A DNA stretch of 64,000 bases from Nocardia takedensis NBRC 100417 (GCF_000308695.1 NZ_BAGG01000035.1:32426-96425); one strand, 5' to 3'; counted from the stretch's first letter, positions 45,120 to 54,274 are shown. The notes: generated from the letters alone by a model not told the origin. Translations and numbers: made by a program.

Positions 45120-45704
45120 TCATGCGCCGCCGACTGCCGCGAGCCATTCGGCTACGAGCAGGGTGATGCGTTGTTCGCGGAGGTCGGGGCGCAGGCGTCC
45201 GGCGCGGTCGAGGGTGGCGATGCCGTGCAGTGAACTCCAGGCGACTTCCGCGCGGACGCCGAGGTCGGTGTCGGGGACGAACGGGCGGAAGAGGTTCTCG
45301 AAGACGGCGAAGGCGTCGCGGAGGGCCTGGGGTGCGTCGAGGCCGAAGTGCAGGTCGGTGGTGAGGACGAACATGGCGTCGTAGACGGCCGGATTGTCCT
45401 CCGCGAAGCCGAGATACGCGCGGGCGACCGATTCCAGCGCGACGGCCGGGGTCGCGGCGGTGTCGACGGCGGCTCGCAGGATGACGGTCATCTCGACGAC
45501 GCCTTGTTCGGCGACCGCGCTCACGATGGCGGATTTGCCGGCGAAGTGGCTGTAGAGCACGGGCTGGCTGTACTCGATGCGGTCGGCGAGGCGGCGCACG
45601 GTCACCGCGTCCCAGCCTTGCGCCTCCGCGAGTTCCCGCGCGGTCCGGACGATCCGCTGGTGCCGTTCCGCGCGTTCGCGATCCTTGCGGGTCTGCGTGC
45701 TCAT
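45120..45704 (-). CDS. TetR-family regulator
   Basis: The 194-aa protein has an N-terminal HTH (VRRLADRIEYSQPVLYSHF) and a C-terminal WHG-type ligand region (WSSLHGIATLDRAGRL). Divergent transcription with the DUF4267 gene and two copies of a dyad between them point to autoregulation plus control of that gene. The ligand is unknown. Confidence 0.9.
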   Translation of the reverse strand: MSTQTRKDRERAERHQRIVRTARELAEAQGWDAVTVRRLADRIEYSQPVLYSHFAGKSAIVSAVAEQGVVEMTVILRAAVDTAATPAVALESVARAYLGFAEDNPAVYDAMFVLTTDLHFGLDAPQALRDAFAVFENLFRPFVPDTDLGVRAEVAWSSLHGIATLDRAGRLRPDLREQRITLLVAEWLAAVGGA

Positions 45705-45713
45705 GCCCCGATT

Positions 45714-45726
45714 CTAGCAGCGCTAG
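45714..45726. promoter_or_regulatory. TetR-type operator copy 1
   Basis: CTAGCAGCGCTAG has perfect 5-bp arms (CTAGC/GCTAG) around 3 bp, and the match extends to TCTAGC/GCTAGA. It lies 10 bp upstream of the TetR start codon. Confidence 0.7.
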
Positions 45727-45764
45727 ACAATCTAACGAGGCTCGGTTATCGTCGAACCATCGAC

Positions 45765-45777
45765 CTAGCAACGCTAG
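45765..45777. promoter_or_regulatory. TetR-type operator copy 2
   Basis: CTAGCAACGCTAG repeats the dyad of copy 1 with one base changed in the spacer, 51 bp apart (about five helical turns) and 30 bp before the DUF4267 start. Confidence 0.7.
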
Positions 45778-45806
45778 AAAACCGGGCGACATTACGAGGG
45801 GTTCCC

Positions 45807-46238
45807 ATGACCATCCGCCGCATCGCCACCGCCTTCTCCCTGATCGGCGCGGCCTTCATCCTCTACATCGGCCTCAGCTACCTGGTGACGCCGGAAACCA
45901 TCGCCACCGGCTTCGGCCTGCCCGCCGTCCCCGACGGCGACGCCTCGGCGTTCCTCGAGCTCAAGGGCGTCCGCGACACCGTGAGCGGACTGCTGATCCT
46001 GGCCCTGCTCGCGACCGGCCAGCGCTACGCGCTCGGCGTGCTCACCCTGGTCATGGCCCTGATCCCGGTCGGGGACATGCTCACCGTCCTGCACTGGGAC
46101 GGATCGACCGCGACCGCGCTCGGGGTGCACGGACTCACCGCCGTATTCGTCGCGCTCACCGGTGCGCTGCTGCTGCGCGAACACCAGGTGGACGTGCAGC
46201 GCACGCCCGACGTCGACGCGCTGGCCGCCGCGGCCTGA
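45807..46238 (+). CDS. DUF4267-like integral membrane protein
   Basis: The 143-aa protein has four transmembrane helices. The pattern GLSYLVTPETIATGFGLP near the front and LKGVRDTVSGLLILAL in the middle is typical of DUF4267 proteins, whose role is unknown. ATG 45807 is preceded by GAGGGG. It is probably repressed by the divergent TetR. Confidence 0.82.
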   Translation: MTIRRIATAFSLIGAAFILYIGLSYLVTPETIATGFGLPAVPDGDASAFLELKGVRDTVSGLLILALLATGQRYALGVLTLVMALIPVGDMLTVLHWDGSTATALGVHGLTAVFVALTGALLLREHQVDVQRTPDVDALAAAA

Positions 46239-46422
46239 TCCGCACGCGCCTCGCACCGCCCCCCGCCCAGGGGCGGTGCGTTCGCGTGTCTGGAGACCCC
46301 AGGCAGAGCAACGCGACGTGACCGGCACGGTCGCCGTCGACGACAACCCCGGCAAATCTCGAGGATTCGCGCAGGTGTCGTCGCCGGACAGTCGATTCGT
46401 CGGAGGCGGCGATACCGCGTGA

Positions 46423-47463
46423 TCAGGCGCGGGGCCAGATTCCGGCGGGGGCGCAGACGAGGCCGATGTCTCGGAGGGTGGAGATGCCGGGTGGGGCGGC
46501 GACGACTTCGAAGGCCGCGTTGACGGCGGGCATGGCGGTCATGGTGTCCCACTCGTGGTTTCCCCAGTGGTCGGGGGGGACGAAGCGGATGCGGGTGTGG
46601 ACTTCGGGTTCGCCCGCGATGACGACGTGGTAGTGGTCGTCGTCGAAGGTCCAGTCCTCGTTGAGTTCTTTGGTGAGGTACCAGGTGACGTTGGTGCGGA
46701 CGACGGTGCGGCCCGCGACTTTGCCTTTCCACCCGGCGCGGATGGCGGCGATGGTGTTCTTGTCGAGGCGCAGCCAGCCCAGGTCGACCTCGCTCGCGGC
46801 GGTGGCGTGTTCGATGAAGAATTCGATGTCGTCGAGGTCGTGGCCGAGGGCGGTGGCCATGCGCTGGTTGGAGTCGCGGAAGGTGCTCAGCCAGAGTTTG
46901 GACATCTCGATCTTGTCCGGGGTCGCCTCCGGGAACGAGAAGCCCAGGGCCTGCCAGGTTTCGGCGGATTCGTAGACGGAGACGTCGGCGGATTCGGAGA
47001 TGGTGACCGAGTCGACGGCGCGGCAGACGGCGGTCATGGCGGTGACCATGGAATTGATCCAGCCGGGGTTGATGCCGGTGATGAACAGGGAACTGTTGCC
47101 GCGTTCGCAGGCCGCGGCGAGTTTCTGTTCGGCTTCGCCCCGGATGCCGCCGACGTTGAGGAACAGGTTGGTGCTGACGAGGTTCAGGCCGCTGTCGAGC
47201 AGGCGGGTGGCGTGGTCGAGGTCGGCCATGAACGGGGTGTAGAGGACGACGTCGGCGTCCAGGGCGAGCAGCGCGTCGATATCGGTGGTCGCCAGGACGC
47301 CGACGTCGGGTCGGCCGCACAGCGCGCCCGCGTCGACGCCGGCTTTCTCGGGGGAGTAGGCGTAGACGCCGACCAGTTCCAGGCGGGGGTCGTCGAGGAT
47401 GCCGCGAAGGCTGAGTTTGCCGACTTTCCCCGTGGTCCATTGGATGACTCGCAGTGTGGACAT
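46423..47463 (-). CDS. Dihydrodipicolinate-reductase-like NAD(P)-dependent dehydrogenase
   Basis: The 346-aa protein has an N-terminal Rossmann domain (VIQWTTGKVGKLSLRGI) and a C-terminal region (from about 140) of the type seen in 2,4-diaminopentanoate dehydrogenases (TGINPGWINS, later THVTWYL-like). Actinobacterial members are annotated as NAD(P)H-dependent amine dehydrogenases, but few substrates are known. It is a single gene with a clear ATG at 47463 in this window, facing convergently the DUF4267 gene. Confidence 0.75.
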   Translation of the reverse strand: MSTLRVIQWTTGKVGKLSLRGILDDPRLELVGVYAYSPEKAGVDAGALCGRPDVGVLATTDIDALLALDADVVLYTPFMADLDHATRLLDSGLNLVSTNLFLNVGGIRGEAEQKLAAACERGNSSLFITGINPGWINSMVTAMTAVCRAVDSVTISESADVSVYESAETWQALGFSFPEATPDKIEMSKLWLSTFRDSNQRMATALGHDLDDIEFFIEHATAASEVDLGWLRLDKNTIAAIRAGWKGKVAGRTVVRTNVTWYLTKELNEDWTFDDDHYHVVIAGEPEVHTRIRFVPPDHWGNHEWDTMTAMPAVNAAFEVVAAPPGISTLRDIGLVCAPAGIWPRA

Positions 47464-47591
47464 GGGCTTCCTCCGACGTCTGCGCCGACCGTCGCGGGAG
47501 CGGCCGGGCTCGAGAATCCACCCGCCAGAAGGGTTATTCTCGCAGGCAAGAGGATGCTACCAAAGAAGTGAAAATGGCATTCTCGAAGGGC

Positions 47592-48500
47592 TCAACCGAT
47601 CGGCAGCACGCTCAGGATCGGGCCGTAACCCCAGTTCAGCATGCGTTCGGCGTCATCCTTGGCGGCCAGGTCGCTATTGGGCGCGCTGTGCAGGACGACG
47701 CCGATCAGCGGGATGCCCGCGCGGACGGTCTCGAACAGCAGGCAGGTGCCCGCGGCATCGGTGAAGCCGGTCTTGATGCCGACGGTGCCCGGGTAGTCGC
47801 CGAGCAGCAGATTCGTCGTCTCCCAGAAGTGTTCGCGGTTGGCCGGGCCCGCGGGGACGTGGTGGGTCGGCGCGGCGACCGTCTCGCGGAACGCGGGCAT
47901 GGCCATGGCGCGCATGCCGAGCCGCACCAGATCCGACACCGTGGAGTAGGTGGAGTAGTCGGTCGGGGTGGGCAGGCCGCTGGGGTCGGCGAAGCCGGAT
48001 TCGGTCAGGCCCATGCGGCGGGCGGTGTCGTTCATCTTCGCGACGAAGCCGTCGTAGCCGGGGCCGAAGGCGTCGGCGAGGGTGAACGCGGCGTCGCAGC
48101 CCGACGGCAGCAGTAGCGCGTAGAGGAGTTGTCTGGCCGAGAGCACCTCGCCCGGCGCCAGGCCGGCGGTGCTGCCGTCGTGTCTGGCGCAGTAGGCGAT
48201 GGCCTCGGCCGGGACGGTGATGGGACGGTCCGGATCGTTCGCGTCGAGGACGACCACGGCGGTCATCACCTTGGTGAGGCTGGCGATCGGCAGTTGGGTG
48301 TGCGGTTCGCGGGACCACAGCATCGCGCCGGTGAAGCCTTCGGCCAGTTGCGCCGCCGTCGCCCGCACGCCGCCGGGGCCGGGGGACTGCCAGGGCAGTT
48401 GGATCGGGGCGGGCTCGGCGACGGCCGTGGCCACCTGCGGGGCGGTCGCGAGAACGACGGCGCTGACGGTGGCGCGCAAAACTGTGGCAAATATGGTCAT
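47592..48500 (-). CDS. D-alanyl-D-alanine carboxypeptidase (S11 family), exported
   Basis: The 302-aa protein has an N-terminal signal sequence (MTIFATVLRATVSAVVLATA) and S11 motifs: ASLTKV (SxxK) and IKTGFTD (KTG). The usual SxN element appears as SGCDAA, so Cys replaces Asn. The enzyme trims D-Ala from peptidoglycan stem peptides outside the membrane. There is no long C-terminal anchor. Neighbouring genes are unrelated. The 294 bp upstream hold no further gene. Confidence 0.9.
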   Translation of the reverse strand: MTIFATVLRATVSAVVLATAPQVATAVAEPAPIQLPWQSPGPGGVRATAAQLAEGFTGAMLWSREPHTQLPIASLTKVMTAVVVLDANDPDRPITVPAEAIAYCARHDGSTAGLAPGEVLSARQLLYALLLPSGCDAAFTLADAFGPGYDGFVAKMNDTARRMGLTESGFADPSGLPTPTDYSTYSTVSDLVRLGMRAMAMPAFRETVAAPTHHVPAGPANREHFWETTNLLLGDYPGTVGIKTGFTDAAGTCLLFETVRAGIPLIGVVLHSAPNSDLAAKDDAERMLNWGYGPILSVLPIG

Positions 48501-48794
48501 GGCGAGTATTCTGCCGTTCTTTCGGATACCGGCGACGCATTTCCTTCGATTGAGCTATTTTGTGGCTAATCCGCTCTGTGGCGAACGAGGAGCGACGGCC
48601 GGGCGGCGCTCGCGCTCGATCGTCGGACCATCCGCGGCGCGGCGTGATCCGCTGCGGCAACGGCCGTTTCGACCGGTCGGTACTTCCACACTCCGGCTAA
48701 TTAACCGCGTCGTAGTCTCGCGCTCATCTTCCGGGACATCGCGGCGTCTACGTTCCCTTTCGAACGACACATCAGCAACGGGTGGAGTGCAGGA

Positions 48795-50216
48795 ATGGTC
48801 GAATCCGGGAGACCGGTCGCAGGGAACTACGATGTCGCGGCGGCGCTGGCGCGCTATCCGTTGATGGACGCGCTGCTGTCGCGTCGCTCGCGCCGGTTCG
48901 CGCCGGGAATGCGGCTCAACGGCGGACCGTTGGCCTACGCGAGCGAGGCCCCCGCGCGACCGTTGACCCTCGAGGAAGAAGCGGCGCTGGCCTTCGCGGC
49001 GTGCGGCATCACCGGACACGCGTTGGCGGAGTTGCCCTTCGAGGCAGGCGACGAACCCGGCGCGGGCAGCGGCAACATCATGACCCATTTCGTGGGGCGG
49101 ACCATCGCCAGCGGCGACGCCATGCACGACGTGACGCTGTTCGTGATCAACGACGAAGGCACGTGGCTGGTTCGGCGACCGCAGGAACTGGACCGCACCG
49201 AGATCCCGGCGTTGATCGAACTGGCGAAAGCCCGAGATCTGGTGCCGCTCTACGAGCGGATGCGGGTGCGGATCTCCGATCACCGTCCGGACGTACCGCG
49301 CGAGGCGCCCTTCGTGCCGCCGTTCAACCGCTATTCGGCGAATGTGCCGGGCACGACGTATTTCCTGCCGGTGGCCGAGATGTCGGCGCTGTTCATCAAC
49401 CTGCTGCTCTCGGCTTTCGACGACGACTTCGCGCACTTCGTCGTGGACGATCGCAATCGGTTCCGGCCCGCCGGCGTCGCGAAATTCGCGAAGTCGCGCG
49501 GCGGACACCTCGTGGACGATCTCGCCGCGGGGCGCGTCGGGACCGTCGCGCACCTGGAGACCTGGGTGTGCGAATTCGTCGCGATCGAACAGGGCGCGAT
49601 GTTGCAGAATCTCGCGCTCATGACCCAGGCGCTCGGCCTCGGCGGATTCCCGCATTTCGCGGCCCACCCCTACACCTGGTTCCAGCAACTCGGCTTCCGG
49701 ATGCGCGACATTCCCTTCTCCCGCACCATCGGCGGCGACCCGGTGATGTCGGGACTGCTCCGGTTGACCGGTCGCGACATCCCGGTGCCGACGGCGCTCG
49801 GACTCGAACGCGACGGACACACGTTGCTGCGCGGCTTCACCCCGCCGTACTACCGGAACATGGAGGAAGCGGTCCTGGCGTTCATCGACTACAAGTACGC
49901 CGCGGGCACCGGCACCTTCCGCGACGGCGGGAAGCAGACCGGGTGGCGCGACGGCGCGGCCGTGCAGGCGGGCATACCGAAATACTCCGACAAGGCCATC
50001 GCGGCCACCATCGCCTGCTGCGACTACCTCTACCGCCGCTACGGGCGATTCCCCACGTGCGGGCCGTTCCGCACGGTGCTCGCGCACCAGGCGCACCACG
50101 TGGATCACGCGTTCTACGATCGCTTCTACCGTCCCGACGCGTTGAGCCCGACCCAGCGCGACCGGGTCGAGAGCCCGGTGGCCGCTCCCGATCTCGTCAC
50201 GGTGCCCGCGCCGTAG
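48795..50216 (+). CDS. Uncharacterised protein with nitroreductase-like features
   Basis: The 473-aa protein begins with DALLSRRSRRFAPG and later has NLALMTQALGLGGFPHF, both similar to segments of nitroreductase-fold flavoproteins. The central part does not fit the standard family length. There are no transmembrane segments. The start is ATG 48795, with GGAG 10 bp before. I do not recognise a characterised homologue. It could be a large actinobacterial flavoprotein of unknown substrate. Confidence 0.6.
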   Translation: MVESGRPVAGNYDVAAALARYPLMDALLSRRSRRFAPGMRLNGGPLAYASEAPARPLTLEEEAALAFAACGITGHALAELPFEAGDEPGAGSGNIMTHFVGRTIASGDAMHDVTLFVINDEGTWLVRRPQELDRTEIPALIELAKARDLVPLYERMRVRISDHRPDVPREAPFVPPFNRYSANVPGTTYFLPVAEMSALFINLLLSAFDDDFAHFVVDDRNRFRPAGVAKFAKSRGGHLVDDLAAGRVGTVAHLETWVCEFVAIEQGAMLQNLALMTQALGLGGFPHFAAHPYTWFQQLGFRMRDIPFSRTIGGDPVMSGLLRLTGRDIPVPTALGLERDGHTLLRGFTPPYYRNMEEAVLAFIDYKYAAGTGTFRDGGKQTGWRDGAAVQAGIPKYSDKAIAATIACCDYLYRRYGRFPTCGPFRTVLAHQAHHVDHAFYDRFYRPDALSPTQRDRVESPVAAPDLVTVPAP

Positions 50217-50295
50217 GCCGGAGGCGAACTTCCGCCGCGCGCTCCGCGTTTGCTGACGTACGCTGAGCGCGTCACCGGGTCGGACAGGAGTTGCG

Positions 50296-51564
50296 ATGAG
50301 TGCACTGGTCAAGGGGCAGAACGGCGCCGTCGCCGAAGGGCGAGTCACGGTGTCGGTGCGCGCCGGCGCGGGAGCGGACGTGTCGGCCTTGCTGGTGACC
50401 GAATCCGGGAAGGTCCGCTCGGACGCGGATTTCGTGTTCTTCAACCAACCGGTCGCGCCCGGGGTGGAGTTGCGCGACGGGCAGTTGTCGGTGTCGTTCG
50501 CGGGGGTGCCCGCGGACATCGCGCAACTGCGGGTGGTGATCACGCTCGAGAACGGGACGTTCGGGCAGGTCGCGCCGCCTGTCGCCACGGTGGTCGGCGC
50601 CGCGGGGAACCTGTTGTACGACTACACGATCGATGGTCTGGACCGGGAGTCGGTGGTGATCGCGCTGGAGTTGTACCGGCGCGGCGCGGACTGGAAGGTG
50701 CGCGCGGTCGGACAGGGGTACGCGGGCGGTTTCGCGGATCTGGTGACCGATCACGGCGTGAGCGTGGACGACGACGAATCGGCCGGGGCCGCGCAGGCGG
50801 TTCCCGCCGCGCCGCCCGCCGCGACGGGCGCACCCGAGATCCGTACGGTCCCCGGCGAAGCGAAACTCTCCTTCGAGAAACGCGCCAAGCTCGACCTGCG
50901 CAAACAGCAGGTCGCGAAGGTGCTGCTGGACAAGAAGGCCACCGGCGTCCGCGCCCGGGTCGTGCTGGTGATCGACAAGACCGGCAGCATGCTGAACCTC
51001 TACCGCAAGCAGGTCGTGCACCGCGTGGTCGAGCGCATGATCCCGATCGCGACCCAACTGGACGACGACGGCAGTCTGGAGGCCTACCTCTACGCGCGCT
51101 CGTTCTTCAAGTTGCCGGATATCGAGGTGGCGCAGGGGGAGAACTGGGCGCAGACCTTCCTGCATCTCAGCGGCACGCACGAAGGCATGGACTACAACAG
51201 CATCGGCGCGAGCAACGACGAGCGACCGATCATGCGCGACATCATCGACGGCGTGCGCGGGCAGACGCGGCCGACGCTGGTGCTGTTCTTCACCGACGGC
51301 GGGTTCGCGAAGAAGCGCGAGATCGCGGAGTTGATGCGCGAGGCCGCGCAGTTGCCCGCGTTCTGGCAGTTCGTGGGCTTGGGGCGGGCGAACTACGGAA
51401 TCCTGCGCACCCTGGACGAAATGGACGGCCGGGTGGTGGACAACGCGGGGTTCTTCGCCCTCGACGACATCGACGGCGTGGACGACGCGGAACTGTATGC
51501 CCGGTTGCTGGGGGAGTTCCCGGACTGGCTGCGCGCCGCCCGCACCGCGGGGATCATCTCCTGA
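50296..51564 (+). CDS. TerD domain / von Willebrand A domain protein
   Basis: The 422-aa protein starts with ATG 50296. Residues 15-155 are a TerD-type calcium-binding domain (SDADFVFFNQP, then ALELYRRGADWKVRAVGQG). Residues 210-420 are a VWA domain with a MIDAS start VLVIDKTGSM and LVLFFTDGG. Proteins of this kind (TerF-like) occur with tellurite/stress-resistance genes in actinobacteria and are cytoplasmic. A related TerD protein is at 55852-57891. Its stop TGA abuts the convergent gene's stop. Confidence 0.88.
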   Translation: MSALVKGQNGAVAEGRVTVSVRAGAGADVSALLVTESGKVRSDADFVFFNQPVAPGVELRDGQLSVSFAGVPADIAQLRVVITLENGTFGQVAPPVATVVGAAGNLLYDYTIDGLDRESVVIALELYRRGADWKVRAVGQGYAGGFADLVTDHGVSVDDDESAGAAQAVPAAPPAATGAPEIRTVPGEAKLSFEKRAKLDLRKQQVAKVLLDKKATGVRARVVLVIDKTGSMLNLYRKQVVHRVVERMIPIATQLDDDGSLEAYLYARSFFKLPDIEVAQGENWAQTFLHLSGTHEGMDYNSIGASNDERPIMRDIIDGVRGQTRPTLVLFFTDGGFAKKREIAELMREAAQLPAFWQFVGLGRANYGILRTLDEMDGRVVDNAGFFALDDIDGVDDAELYARLLGEFPDWLRAARTAGIIS

Positions 51565-51840
51565 TCAGCCGATAACCGCGTTCATGATGGTCCCGGCGCT
51601 GGTGGCCACGACGCCGCCGATCATCGCGCCCGCCACCATCTTCGGCGATTCGAGACCACCGCCGGACCACTTCTCCCAGGCGAATTTGCCGCCGGCGTAG
51701 ATGATGGCCACGATGCCCGCCAGGAGAACGAACCAGGTCAGGTAGCGGACCAACTGGAGGAACTTGTCGGAGATCGGCGGTGCCTCGGGGGAGGGGTTGC
51801 CGATCTGCGCGAGGACGTCATAGGCGGAGACCAGTATCAT
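51565..51840 (-). CDS. Small VirB2-like two-helix membrane protein, copy 1
   Basis: The 91-aa protein has two transmembrane helices and ends GAMIGGVVATSAGTIMNAVIG. The helix-loop-helix layout with an Ala/Gly-rich second helix resembles TrbC/VirB2 pilins or holin-like proteins. ATG 51840 begins the gene. It is an inverted paralogue of the gene at 52123-52416; the C-terminal 24 residues are identical. Its function is not known. Confidence 0.65.
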   Translation of the reverse strand: MILVSAYDVLAQIGNPSPEAPPISDKFLQLVRYLTWFVLLAGIVAIIYAGGKFAWEKWSGGGLESPKMVAGAMIGGVVATSAGTIMNAVIG

Positions 51841-52122
51841 CGGCGTGCTCACTCTGACTCGGATTGCTCTGACTCGGACGGGGTCGGGCGGGCTGGTGGA
51901 CGAACGGCTTGCGGGAGGCGAACATCCATCCAAGATGGTATCGGTTTCTCGGTGGCTACGCAGGCACCCCGCTTGCCAGAGTTCGTGGCGCTCGGGATGA
52001 TGGTGGAGCGCGGCGGTCGAGGGCCCGCTCGCCGTGGCCGGTGGTTCCGCCCGGTGGGTCTTCGCCCGGAGTGGCGGTACCCGAACAGTTTTCGGCCCTC
52101 GCGGGCACAGGGAGGATCTGCG

Positions 52123-52416
52123 GTGAGCATGGTGCTGACATCGATCGGCGACGGCTTCGCGACGTTGGCGCAGCTCGGCAACCCCACTCCCGAGCCGCCG
52201 CCGCTGTCGGACAAGATCATGCAGTTCGTCCGGTACATCACGTGGTTCGCGATGCTGTCGGGCATCGTCGCGATCATCTACGCGGGTGGGCGTTTCGCCT
52301 GGGAGAAGTGGTCGGGCAGCGGTATGGAGTCGCCGAAGATGGTGGCGGGCGCGATGATCGGCGGTGTGGTCGCCACCAGCGCGGGCACCATCATGAACGC
52401 GGTCATCGGCGCCTGA
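52123..52416 (+). CDS. Small VirB2-like two-helix membrane protein, copy 2
   Basis: The 97-aa protein starts with GTG 52123, preceded by GGAGG. It has the same two helices and the same ending as copy 1, with changes mainly in the N-terminal 30 residues. Its divergent partner is copy 1. A pilin-like or pore-like role is a guess from topology. Confidence 0.65.
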   Translation: MSMVLTSIGDGFATLAQLGNPTPEPPPLSDKIMQFVRYITWFAMLSGIVAIIYAGGRFAWEKWSGSGMESPKMVAGAMIGGVVATSAGTIMNAVIGA

Positions 52417-52479
52417 GCGCGGCGCGGTCGGCGAGATCGCGACTCGTAGTTCACCGCGGGCTCAGGAACGGATCAAGCC

Positions 52480-52842
52480 ATGAGTGATCGTCGATCGCGC
52501 GGCGCGTCCGGGTGGCGCTCGGCCGCGCAGACGGTCGGCGGCGCGACGCTCGGGGTGATCGCGGGCGCGCACTACTGCCCGCGAGCGGCCTACGGTCTGC
52601 AACGGTCCTTCGGCGTGTACGCCCCCAACGGCCCGGCGCGGGAGGGCGTCGGAACCTTCGGTTACTGGGTCGGCTGGCTCGTGCCGCTGGTCGCGGGGTT
52701 CGCCGCGGGCGGCACGGCGTGGTCGCGTGAGCCCACCCGCCGGTTCGGGGTCGCGCTGACCATCGGGTTCGCGGTGCCGGTGCTGGTGGTCGCGCCGGTC
52801 TTCATCTCCTTCGACTACGGCGGCACACCCCCGCCGGACTGA
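52480..52842 (+). CDS. Small hypothetical membrane protein
   Basis: The 120-aa protein has three predicted transmembrane helices (around 20-35, 65-80 and 90-108) with a Pro-rich tail. It starts with ATG 52480, 63 bp after copy 2, and may be in the same transcript. No family is recognised. Confidence 0.55.
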   Translation: MSDRRSRGASGWRSAAQTVGGATLGVIAGAHYCPRAAYGLQRSFGVYAPNGPAREGVGTFGYWVGWLVPLVAGFAAGGTAWSREPTRRFGVALTIGFAVPVLVVAPVFISFDYGGTPPPD

Positions 52843-52888
52843 GGTCGGCACATCGAGCGGACCCTCGGGACTCCGCGCGCCACATTCA

Positions 52889-52917
52889 GTGAACGGGTTT
52901 TACTAAATACCGTTCAC
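52889..52917. promoter_or_regulatory. Dyad ahead of the CYP125-like gene
   Basis: GTGAACGG and CCGTTCAC are perfect 8-bp inverted arms with a 13-bp AT-rich spacer, about 100 bp before the P450 start. The left arm also forms AACGGGTT, the KstR core, but the outer T of the consensus is G. The TetR gene downstream of the P450 is the natural candidate binder. Confidence 0.6.
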
Positions 52918-53019
52918 AAAGTCGCGAGCTGTGGTTGCATCGCCTTGACGGAATCCGTCGCGGGGTCGAGGACACCCCGCCCGACCGGGTCCGCAGCCCC
53001 GGACCGCAAGGAGACAGCC

Positions 53020-54249
53020 GTGAGCACCACCTCGATCCCCGCCGGATTCGACTTCACCGACCCCGACCTGCTCGCCACCCGGTTGCCGGTCGCGGAGTTC
53101 GCCGAACTCCGCCGGACCGCACCCGTGTGGTGGTGCGCCCAACCCGACCGCGCGAGCGGCTTCGACGACGGCGGCTACTGGGTGATCTCCAAGCTGGCCG
53201 ACATCAAGGAGATCTCCAAGAACCCGGAGGTCTTCTCCTCGCACGAGAACACCGCGATCATCCGGTTCAACGAGGAGACCACCCGCGAGCAGATCGACAT
53301 GCTCGGCAACATGCTGCTGCTCAACCTCGACCCGCCGCAGCACACCAAGGTCCGGCGCGTCATCTCCAAAGGATTCACCCCGCGCGCGGTGGAGAGCCTG
53401 CGCGCCGCCCTCACCGAACGCGCCGCGCGGATCGTGCACGAGGCCAAGCGCGACGGACGCGGCGACTTCGTCGAACAAGTCGCCTGCGAACTGCCGTTGC
53501 AGGCCATCGCCGAACTCATCGGCATCCCGCAGTCGGACCGCAAGAAACTCTTCGACTGGACCAACCAGATGATCTCCTACGACGACCCCGATTTCGGCGG
53601 CGACCACCACGCGGCCACCGCCGAGGTCATGGGCTACGCCTGGAACATGGCCGAACAGCGCCGCGCCTGTCCGGCCGAGGACATCGTCACCCAGCTCATC
53701 AACGCCGACATCAACGGCGAACAACTCGGCTCCGACGAATTCGCCTTCTTCGTCATCCTGCTGTCGGTGGCGGGCAACGAGACCACCCGCAACTCGATCA
53801 CCCACGGCATGAAGGCGTTCGTGGACAACCCGGAACAGTGGGAGCTCTACAAGCGGGAACGTCCACGCACCGCGCCCGACGAGATCGTGCGCTGGGCCAC
53901 CCCCGTGACCGCCTTCCAGCGCACCGCCACTCGCGACACCGTGATCGGCGGCCAGGAGATCCGCGCGGGCCAGCGGGTCGGTCTGTTCTACAGTTCGGCC
54001 AACTTCGACGAGGACGGGTTCACCGACCCGTTCACCTTCGACGTCACCCGCGACCCCAACCCGCACGTCGGTTTCGGCGGCACCGGCACCCACTACTGCG
54101 TCGGCGCGAATCTGGCGCGGTTGCAGATCGACCTGATGTTCAACGCGATCGCCGAGGTCATGCCGAACCTGCGGCAGGTCGCCGAGCCGGTGCGGCTGCG
54201 GTCGGGCTGGTTGAACGGGATCAAGCGCTGGGAGGTCGAATACGCTTGA
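53020..54249 (+). CDS. CYP125-like steroid C26/C27 cytochrome P450
   Basis: The 409-aa protein starts with GTG 53020, preceded by AAGGAGA. It shares long stretches of pattern with M. tuberculosis CYP125A1: LPVAEFAELR, ISKGFTPRAV, VEQVACELPLQAIAEL, AGNETTRNSITHGM (I-helix), ATPVTAFQRTA and FGGTGTHYC (haem Cys). CYP125 oxidises the cholesterol side chain in the cytoplasm. It is shorter at the N-terminus than CYP125A1 (433 aa), so a paralogue rather than the orthologue is likely. A TetR gene follows 25 bp downstream. Confidence 0.9.
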   Translation: MSTTSIPAGFDFTDPDLLATRLPVAEFAELRRTAPVWWCAQPDRASGFDDGGYWVISKLADIKEISKNPEVFSSHENTAIIRFNEETTREQIDMLGNMLLLNLDPPQHTKVRRVISKGFTPRAVESLRAALTERAARIVHEAKRDGRGDFVEQVACELPLQAIAELIGIPQSDRKKLFDWTNQMISYDDPDFGGDHHAATAEVMGYAWNMAEQRRACPAEDIVTQLINADINGEQLGSDEFAFFVILLSVAGNETTRNSITHGMKAFVDNPEQWELYKRERPRTAPDEIVRWATPVTAFQRTATRDTVIGGQEIRAGQRVGLFYSSANFDEDGFTDPFTFDVTRDPNPHVGFGGTGTHYCVGANLARLQIDLMFNAIAEVMPNLRQVAEPVRLRSGWLNGIKRWEVEYA

Positions 54250-54274
54250 GGATCGCGACGGCGTGAGGAGAGCT

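Larger units (their letters stand above)
51565..52416. repeat. Inverted duplication of a small membrane gene
   Basis: The ~180-bp 3' parts of the minus-strand gene (51565-51750) and the plus-strand gene (52230-52416) are close to reverse complements of each other, around a 280-bp central spacer. The spacer also carries a 12-bp direct repeat (CTCTGACTCGGA at 51852 and 51867). Confidence 0.7.

Noticed and set aside
52889..52902. Full KstR box at the P450
   Set aside because: GTGAACGGGTTTTA misses the first consensus T, and the longer dyad better explains the sequence.
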